Both the position numbers and the translations under genes were made by a program. 64,000 nt of DNA. Origin: Sarcocystis neurona (Eukaryota > Apicomplexa > Conoidasida > Eucoccidiorida > Sarcocystidae). The number at the start of each line of letters is the position of its first letter. Within the stretch, counting starts at the first letter, position 1. Under the pieces are notes generated by a model. The model was not told the origin of the DNA. It made no database searches and worked only from the letters and a program-made list of their open reading frames with translations. The stretch spans positions 2,622,798 through 2,686,797 of the forward strand of contig KL647289.1 in the NCBI GenBank assembly GCA_000727475.1, given 5' to 3'. Shown in pieces: positions 56,006 through 64,000 of the stretch.

Positions 56006-58925
56006 GCCGCTGCACCTTCCTCTAGGATAGCTCCGGGAGAGAAGCTGCTGCTGTATTGAAGCTGTTGCTCCACACACAGAGGCTGTTCCTACCGCTGCTC
56101 CTGCGGCGCCTGCTGCTGCTGCTGCGGCTCCTGCGGCGCAGAGCAGCAGTAATACTGTCCAGGCCTTGGTGCCGCGCGTAACGCCGTCTTACATCGGCAA
56201 AGCTGCTGGTGGAGAGAACCTTCTGCCGCCACGGGAGGACGAGCCTACAGCTGCCACGTAGGGACGCCGGCGAGGAAGCAGACGTGTGGCAGCAAGGAGC
56301 TGCTTCGATACGTATGGAGAACAGCTACGCAGAAGCTGCTGCGGAAGAGGAGCTGCTGCGGAAGAGGAGCTGCTGCCGAAGGAAGGGCTCTTACAGGCCA
56401 CGGGCACAGCACGCGTAGCGACGGGGAGAGAGGGGAAGAAATTCGTGTGAAGCGTGACGCAGCTACGAGAGCGCGACGGCTGTTCGGTAGCGCGTTGAAA
56501 GGCCTGTTTGTCGTTCTGCAAGGGCTCTCTGTTTTTACAGCAACAGCAACAGCTGTTGGGAGTAGCGAAGAAGCTGTTTACTGGGCAGCTGCCGCTCGTG
56601 GAGAAGGGCGGCTTCTGCTCGAGAGAGAGAGAGAGCCTCTGCTGCACGAGAGAGAGAGAGAGAGACAGCCTTTGCTGCAGCGGAGCAGCAGCTCCTGCTT
56701 TGAGAAGCTGCCACCGCTGCAGACGACAAAGCGCCGGTTTACTTATCGCAGGCCCCGGGGGAGCTGCTGCTGCTGCGATTCCGGCCCCGTTGCTACCGAC
56801 TAGCTGCTGTCCGGCGGCCGCGGCTGAAGTGAAGGACGGTTCTGCTGCGCTTGCGGTGCGTCTGCGCGACAAGAAGAAAACGAGCAGAGCTTTTTTCGCT
56901 GCTGCTGACGGTGCGCGCGGCTCTGCTGCTGCCGCTGTCGAGCGGTGTTGGTGAGCCACTCCCGCGGGCTAGTTAAAAGAAAGTTGCAGCAGCACAAAAG
57001 GGAGAGGAATTGCCGGTCGCAGACAAGCGGCGCAGCTGCGCTTTGTTGCCGGAAGACATGCGCGCCGTCGCAGCACGGGCAGACGGCAGTTGCGGGAGCA
57101 GCGGTCGCGGCGGCATGGGGCCAGGGAGCGGACGGAGAACTTGAAGGAAAGGCGAAGAGCCTCCGAAATTTGGAAGAAACTCTGAAAAAACCCGCGCGCA
57201 GATAAGAGAGAAACAACGCGAGATGTGCACACCAGCCGTAGTGTAGCCAGCACTCCTGCCGCATGCAAGAAAATTTTTTCCATCACACAGAGGAGCGCAC
57301 TACACATGCTCCGCTGCTGCTGCTTTTTCCCTACTGCAGAGACCTGCGTTCTACACACGACGGCTACTACCAGAGGCTACTGCTGCTGCTTCTCTCGCGA
57401 CATGGTGCTGCTGGCGGGGCTGCCGTCTGCTGCTGCGGCCGCTGCTCCGCCGCCACCTGCTGCCGCCCACGACCAGTGGCCACTGCCTCTCCGACGTTCG
57501 GCTGCTTGCTCTTGCTGCTGCTACGCGGCTGTGGCGGCTGCGGCTGTCCTGGCCCCGCTTGCAGATAGACAGATTTGTTCTGCAGCTGCAGACAGAGTGG
57601 TGGACGTGGGGGGCAGCCGTTGCCTGCTTTCTTGTAGCTAATGCGGCTACTGCAGGGGACACACCCCTAGTTCTTTGCGTCTGTTTATCACCGGTGCATC
57701 TTTGCTGCTGGCACGCGTCGGTGGCTGCCACCAGCGGTGGTGTTCCGCCCCTGCAGAAGCGGCTGGTGATGCGGAGAGCCCGCTGCGTCTGCTGCTGGCG
57801 TGCGTTTTTACGCGAGGGGTCTGTGGATCTCTGCTTCTCTCTTCGAAGATACTACTCTGTTCGGAGTGTTGACACTTCGTCACTTCCAACTGCGCGCACA
57901 CGCACGGCAAAGTTCTCCAAGAGCGCTACTCTTCAGCACCGGCAGGAGCAGGTTGGTAGATAACAGTCCTGTGTACAGTCTTCGTATGATTGGCGGGCAG
58001 CAGGTGAGTGAAGTTGCGCAGCAGCGCAGCAGAGGGACAGACTGAACCACATGCAAAGGGCAGCTGTCACAGCTCCTCATGGTAGACCCGCGAAAATATT
58101 TTTCTCTAACGTAGACGCCGACGTGCCTTTTACGCCGTAAATCGTCTACCTGCCGACTTACGGTGCACCGTCTATTTGTAGAAACTGCAGCAGCAGACAC
58201 CAACGCCCAACTCCATCAGCAGCAGCCTGTCCAGGACCGAAACCTGGGGGCAGCAGGAGAGGAGAAGAAGAAGGAAGGGGAAGAGGGGACGGTATTAAGG
58301 AGCTGACCCGTTTCAGCAGCGGAACCCGCGTTAGCAACAGAACTCGCATTAGCAGCAGAAGTCGCGTTAGAAGCCGGTCTGCAACAGTATCTGCAGGCCG
58401 ACGCAGGAGCACAACAGCATCCACGCGCATCAGTAACAACTGCCGCTACTCGGAGTGGCAGCACAATAGCAGCAGCAGCAGAAGAAATGACACAGAACAG
58501 AGACGGCAGAAGAACAGGAACGGCAGCAGCACAGGGACGGCAGCCGCGAACACGAGACGCTGGTTTAGAAGGGCTGGTGAGCATCGTCGTGAGAGTGTAG
58601 CAGCGGCGAGGAAAACCGGGACCACATTCGTAGCTGCAGCGCATCCGGAACATCTCTCGGAGAATCGACAGCTCTATGAAAAGGAGCAGCATTTTGACGT
58701 CGACAGTGCAGATGGGAACTTGCAAACACACACTTGAGTCGTAAGAAAAGTGACAGCAGCCGTACCGTCACAGGAACACGCCTACTGTTCACTGCAGCAG
58801 CAGGCGCAGAGCGGCACTTGCAATCACTCTGCAGTAGTGTAGACCTGGCAGCAACCGCACCGCGGCAGGAAGACGTCTGTTTTTCAGTGAAACGCAGCAG
58901 TTTGTCTTCCTTCATATTGAAAAAT
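56006..58925. other. CAG/CTG-interspersed sequence, no supported gene
   Basis: Overlapping frames on both strands are Ala/Leu/Cys/Ser-rich. Best isolated pieces: a plus frame ending at 57205 (GADGELEGKAKSLRNLEETL) and a minus frame 58731-58216 (SILREMFRMRCSYEC, then Ala/Cys-rich). GAGAGAGAGA occurs near 56620-56665. None could be joined into a model. Confidence 0.3.
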
Positions 58926-61900
58926 TCAAGCTGGTTTCTGTGGCTTTTGAGGCGCAAGCCCGCGATAGTTCGAAACGCATCTCAGCGCCCGCACACAGTC
59001 CATATACGTCGCTGCCCATCTCTCCGGTTTGGCTGGAACCTTCTCAGTGATGATGGTCCTTTTAGTTGAAGCGGAAGACTGCAGTGTACAACACACACAT
59101 GTATGCCTAATGGGAAACTGTACATACACGTTTCAAGGTGCTGCTGCACAAGAACATCGGCGTCGGTGTTCTGACCCCTCCCAGCAGCAGGGAGACTTGT
59201 CAAGCTCCATGCATGGGCCAGGCATACGCCAGAGACACAGAGGGCGGCTTGCTGGCACATGTGCTAATAGGAATTGCGTCTGCCTAGACGTCAATGCCTA
59301 GGAGGACAGCTTCGTGAAGCATCTAAGAGGATCTTGTAAAGAACAGTGTATCTGTCTCCCTGTCTGTCACTCCCTCCTTCCCTATCTCTACATATGTTTC
59401 AAACGTGCTCACTGGTATATACGCCTAATGTTACACACTTGCCAATACACGTGCGCGAAAATAGATGTAATTGTATGTATAATGAAAAGCGAAGTCTGCC
59501 TTCCGTCATGGACGGTAGAAAAACTCTGTCGTGACACCCGCACCAGGAATGTACGCAAAGAAATAGTTATGTATCCGTAAAGAGAAAAGAAGAATCTCAG
59601 TATGTTTTTATGTATATAGACACGGCAGGCAGTAAACAAGTTCTCTCTGGCGTAAGAGCGTTGTGGTTCGTTCCTAGCCAGCTGGGTGTGTCTACTCTTC
59701 CACAAGCCATTCCGTGAAATGAAGAAGTTGCATGGTAAATTCTTATTATTACGGGCAGTGAAGCATCCGATAAGAAGTGACCTATGCAAACTGTCAGACG
59801 TATACTTTGGTGTAACGGCCCTTCACTTTTGTTGCATGGAAAACCCTTTCAACCGAGGTTTTTAAAAGTGTGTCTGCTTCTATCTATACTAGGTTTCAAA
59901 GAACCTAGTGCGTCCGCGTCGTAGTCCTTCACATATATTGTCGTGCCTTCGCTTCAGAGTCATGCTTACGTGGACGCTTGGATTCAACCATTCTAAACAT
60001 CCGTTTGACATACCCATATGTATGTGCTGTATAAATACGTGTACATATATATATAATATAAATCTGTGCTTGTGTAGGTATAAACACATATGTGTCAAAC
60101 TTCACACAATAAAGTTCTGCACATCGTCCAAAAGACAGACACTCAAATTGTAACAAATCTGTAGGCAGCACATACTTCACAGTGAAATGTCAACGGACAG
60201 GCTTCTGAGCCGTGCACAGACAGGAAACGTACATCTTGCCGACTGAAATGTAGCTAGCTGTTGTGAAACACGCCGGAAAGCTGTCAGATTAAGTGTGCAT
60301 GCACAGGATTCGCTTTTTCGGACGCAGTCTCCACGTGTGGGTGGAAATCTTCTGTACATGCAAGCATATGCAGTATGGATGCTTTGCTACACATCTTTAC
60401 GATTAGGTTAAAAAACGTCTCTATATCGCCTAAGGCATACACATCTATATGTATCTTGCAGGCGTCAATCATACACAAACTTTCGAGGGCTCATATTCCC
60501 TGCCCTAAACGTACGTACGCACATATATATATATATATACATACGTGTATAGGCGTACGTGCACGTTACGCATATGTAGATACGTCAAGACGGCATATGT
60601 ACATCTTGGAATATACGTAAATGAAAAGAGACTTCAAGCGCTCTTACCACGCCCACAGTGGAATACGCATAAGCTTTATGCTGCACATGTAAGCGTTGTA
60701 GCATACATACGTCACATGGAATGTGCTCACCTCCGCGGCAGCATTGAGTTCTTATACTTTTCCAGCTGTCCTTCGTACAGTCAGGAGTAGTACCCACACA
60801 CACATACTCAAACACTCACAGAGCGCAACTGAGATTTTCTAGCTGTAGCGTGTAACTCTGTCGTCATACACAGGTCTGGACGCAAAAAGTATTGAGTAAC
60901 CCAATTATGAATACGAGGGATCGCGTGGGGCAGTAGATACACGCAGCTGAATCCTCTACGATTTCTAGGCAAGATAACCCGCAAGAATTCTCCTACGACC
61001 GTGATGAGTTGTCGATGTGTATTCACAGATGTATGCATATTCACTTCAAGACAAAGTCGCACGCCGGGCTCAAATAAGTCAGCTGTGCACAGCAGCTGGA
61101 GTGGTAAAAGGCAGTCCAGCCAGAACTACTCCAGTGCTCGATCAAGCTGTTTGTTCTTTTTCGACAAACTTGTCAGACTGGCGTTGAGAACTGCACACGC
61201 TCGAGAGAAGCACCACTCACCTCGCTGCTGCTGCTCGTCTAAAGCAGCGCATACTAGTGCGCTTTTTGCGGAAAACGTGTATACTGAAGCGGCTACCTAC
61301 GGTAAATAGGTACATATACATATATATATATATAAATACACACATATATGCGCATGTGTGCACGTATATATGCATATAAGGTGTGTGAGCAACAATGTAC
61401 GATGACACGCACATAGATGGAGGTGTAAACAGACAAGTATGTGCGTACAGAATGAGACACACGAAGAGACCTGCGGTAGCAGCCTCCTTCCCGTCACGCA
61501 CCTGTTAGGTGTATAAAGGTGCAACGCACATACAAACATACAAGGAGTGTCACGTTTTGAATGAGGCTTATTATAGGCGGTATTGCCTGCCATGACAATC
61601 CCGCATACGACGTGACAAGGCAGGGAAGGGCCACCCGTTAGTTTGCACCCCGCATGCATACGTATATATTATGCACACACGTGTTTGTATGATGAGCCTT
61701 CTTTTTCCGAGATGTGGGTGTGGCGTTGCAGGCTGCGTGTTCTTCTCCTCGCCTTGCGGTGAATTTCTGCAGGTGCACGTTGCACAGTACGCGCCTTCCA
61801 CGTAGTTGGAACGTGCTCGCATCAGGTATCTATGCGTGCATATCACCTTTTCACGTACGCATATGTTCGTATATATGTATGCGGTGATCCTGTTTGTATA

Positions 61901-62010
61901 TATGTAGATAGGTACGGGTTCGCGCGTGATATTTTAACAAGCGCCCGTGTTTGACGCTGTTCAAATACCACGTGGGAGGAGGATGAATGTCCTGCCGGTT
62001 TGGCTGACAT
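58926..62010 (-). CDS. Unrecognised small coiled-coil protein (proposed 7-exon model)
   Basis: Proposed exons: 62010-61939, 61296-61221, 61190-61130, 60964-60820, 60765-60731, 60479-60401 and 59078-58926 (TGA), 621 nt, 206 residues, every junction in phase. Donors include CGAG|GTGAGT, CGCTCT|GTGAGT, CGGAG|GTGAGC and AATC|GTAAAG. The start reads MSAKPAGHSSSSHVVFEQRQ. The middle is a coiled coil (LNASLTSLSKKNKQLDRAL), followed by RRGFSCVYLLPHAIPRIHNW, RPDLCMTTELHATARKSQLR and DACKIHIDVYALGDIETFF. The C terminus is basic with PAKPERWAATYMDCVRALRC and ends QKPQKPA. No family is recognised. Exons are short and splice choices were made by eye, so individual junctions may be wrong. The 35-bp exon and the non-pyrimidine acceptor at 60479 are the weakest. 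Confidence 0.42.
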
Positions 62011-63469
62011 CGTTGTCCACCCTACTGCGGTAGAGGCGTGCATCCCACATTCCCTCACAGATGGATACTCCTTACCGCAAGACGCATATACTCTACAAAC
62101 TCAGGGCATCTGTCTACGGTTACAAATGTACGTGCGTCTATTTGCGTATGCGCGTGTGTGTATGTACGTGTATATATCTACTGGTATGCATAGTATACAT
62201 ATATGTGCACATATGTATCTGTATAGATTAGATGGATATATGCGTATATCTTACGTCAGCTTTACGTCTGCATGTACACCTACGTGAGGACGTCTTGTGT
62301 ACACCAACAGGCATATGTACACAGGTTGATACGTATAGACACGCCTTACATCGTACAGTAATAAATCGTCCCAACCTTAGCTGCAGCGTCAAACCGTCCC
62401 TTCTTACCTTGCCTTCCTACAGAGATTCTCTTTGGAAGGAACGTACCAAGACTGACCATCCTGATTGCAACGCGCGACCGCAAAGATCGAAGTAGTTAAG
62501 TGCCTTGTAAGTTAATTAGGTGGGGATGAATCGTTTACACGTGTGCTGCCAGAACAAATAGAGAAAGCAGCAGCGCCATTCCCTCACCGAAGCAACCAAT
62601 CAAATCTTGCATATATGTGTGTGTGTGTGTCACGCGTCGTGCCTCCCCGGCAACAGCACCAGCCGCTGCGTTATCTGCAGGAGTGCACCACCCGTTCACG
62701 CGTTCCTGGCATGACGCATTCCTCCTTGTTGCTTTGCTTTTTCTTCTCTGCTGCTGCTTCTGCTGCATTGTATAAGTAGAGTAACGAAGACGACAAAATC
62801 TGCTGCAACGGTTTGAAGCGCTGCAGCGTGGGCCGCACAGCTTTCGCGCAACCGTAGGTACGTATAGGGGCGTCCACTGAGGATACGCGTACGTACACAC
62901 AAGTCCGCCTGCAGGTATCTGCAGATGCGCACGTGTAATAGTGCTCTCTATTTATTCACAAAGAAAAGTCCAAACATGTCTGGATGGGAAGGCTTTTTCA
63001 TGTACAAATATATGTATGTGATACACAGCTACTCGTTGCCTCCATACAAATTACTCTCTTGTCTCATTCTGCGTGTCTCCATATAAACATATACATGCAC
63101 ATATGCGTATAGAGTCCTGCAGTAGGCGACCAACAAATTGAATTCCTTCACGAAGAAGGCTTTATTCGTCCATTTCTTCACACAAAAAAAGCATCTCAGC
63201 TGTGTAGCTAAACTACCGTCCGTAGGCATACAGAGAGATGCACGTACGACTCTCTCAACAGATACACAGAGCCAATGGTATGTACGCGTTTCCAAGTCTT
63301 TGTAAGTGTAACAGCCCTTGTGGCATCATATAACGACTCCCAATATAGTACACACTCGTACAAATATACACCTATGTATACGTATGTCAGATAATATATA
63401 TATATATATATGTGTATATCAGATGTTACATATATATATATATATATAGATAGACAGAGAGATAAATAG
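62011..63469. other. No supported gene
   Basis: Mostly non-repetitive sequence with small (TA)n and ATACGTG-type tracts near 62110-62230. Short frames overlap on both strands, and none has a convincing composition or splice context. Confidence 0.4.
63360..63465. repeat. TA microsatellite with GATAGA tail
   Basis: Two (TA)n runs at about 63393 and 63431 separated by GTATATCAGATGTTACATA, followed by GATAGACAGAGAGATAAATAGATG. Confidence 0.9.
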
Positions 63470-63601
63470 ATGTATATCCACGTGTGTGACCTCCCTATGT
63501 GTAAGTGTATGCGTATGCAGTATACGATTCCCGTGTATTTGTTGTCTCCTGCTGCGTGCCGGCGAGGCCCCCGCGTGCCGCGCACACACGCACTTGTTTT
63601 T

Positions 63602-63873
63602 GCAGCAATTTTTCTTCCTAGATCGTGGTGGCTCGAGCTGTCGTGCTTCCTCTTTGTGTCTCATGCGTTGCCTTGGGCAGAGCAGCGAACACCTGGTGCT
63701 GCTGTCGCTGCTGTGTGCGCGACTTCGAAGAGCTCTCGCTGCAGCTGCACCTGCTCCAGCGCGCAGGCCGCGCTCCTGCCGCTTCTGCAGCTAAAAAAGC
63801 AATCCGCAGAAGCAGCGGGCGATGTCTGTCCTTGCATCAAGGTAGGACGGAAGAAGAACCAGCACGCGCATGA
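63602..63873 (+). CDS. Candidate first coding exon of a cysteine-rich, possibly secreted protein
   Basis: After a pyrimidine-rich acceptor (TTGTTTTTGCAG) two plus frames are open to a good donor (TGCATCAAG|GTAGGAC at 63840). One reads LPRSWWLELSCFLFVSHALP, a possible hydrophobic leader, then Ala/Ser/Cys-rich sequence to AAGDVCPCIK. The other starts MVARAVVLPLCVSCVALG. Coccidian surface antigens often begin with such leaders, but there is no family match and the gene would continue beyond the window. Confidence 0.2.
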
Positions 63874-64000
63874 GGCGCTCTTCCTCTTGCAGTTCCACCA
63901 CAACGTATCACCGCAGCAGCAGCTTCCCCGCTGCAGCTTTCTTGTCTTCGCCTGTTACGAGAACGTGTCTCTTCCTCCCAGGCATGCAACCGCATAGTCA

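Noticed and set aside
58216..58731. Minus frame with SYECG motif reminiscent of NADH dehydrogenase subunit 3
   Set aside because: Only a four-residue resemblance, the rest is Ala/Cys-rich triplet translation, and coccidia lack mitochondrial complex I.
60401..60964. Idea that the 59-62 kb gene is the TFIIH p34 subunit (vWA-like CKIHIDVYALGD)
   Set aside because: The expected GG.Y motif and C-terminal zinc finger are absent and the upstream part is a coiled coil; left as unidentified.
1..64000. Telomere-like (AAACCCT/TTTAGGG) repeats, transposon terminal repeats, CRISPR arrays, tRNA genes
   Set aside because: Looked for on both strands by eye and none seen; long tandem arrays here are microsatellites or minisatellites.

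Overview
The window is eukaryotic nuclear DNA. Genes are split into many exons by long introns, and CAG/GCA trinucleotide runs occur both inside exons (poly-Ala, Gln and Ser tracts) and between them. Dense (TA)n and (CA)n microsatellites alternate with feature-poor stretches. This texture fits an Eimeriidae-type coccidian (Eimeria or a close relative); that placement is inferred from composition and gene structure, not from a search. I saw no bacterial operons, CRISPR array, tRNA or complete rRNA gene.

Left, feature-poor part (1-18 kb). A plus-strand gene enters from the left edge and stops at 4684; it has six exons with consistent phases and is not recognised. A second small plus-strand gene, about 138 aa, is proposed at 5825-6789. 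On the minus strand, 10901 down to about 8624 holds a histone H3-like gene. A basic, Ser/Pro-rich tail begins MARIKMTPKRR and leads through an intron into the H3 alpha-N/alpha-1 motif LQEIKKLR|ESTELLIPRMPF. This is best read as the centromeric H3 variant (CenH3/CENP-A). Its two N-terminal exons are convincing and its 3' exons are tentative.

Centre, repeat-rich part (18-51.6 kb). Nearly all of it is one minus-strand gene of 33.5 kb. Fourteen exons (51554 down to 18023) join in perfect phase to a 1,333-residue adaptin whose motifs match the epsilon subunit of the AP-4 vesicle-coat complex. Its introns hold most of the microsatellites, the CAG runs, a 776-base run of N (assembly gap, intron 8), one GC-AG intron, a possible mitochondrial-DNA insertion, and several tandem repeats that look copied from the edges of neighbouring exons.

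Right part (51.6-64 kb). From 52 to 58 kb CAG-rich DNA is open in many frames on both strands, so gene models there are unreliable. From 62010 down to 58926 a compact seven-exon minus-strand gene (about 206 aa, coiled coil) is proposed; it is not recognised. The last 2 kb holds only short candidate frames.

AP-4 epsilon (trans-Golgi/endosome sorting) and CenH3 (centromere identity) are unrelated housekeeping functions, and nothing suggests that the neighbours form one pathway. Splice sites were placed by eye from GT/AG context, phase and protein plausibility.
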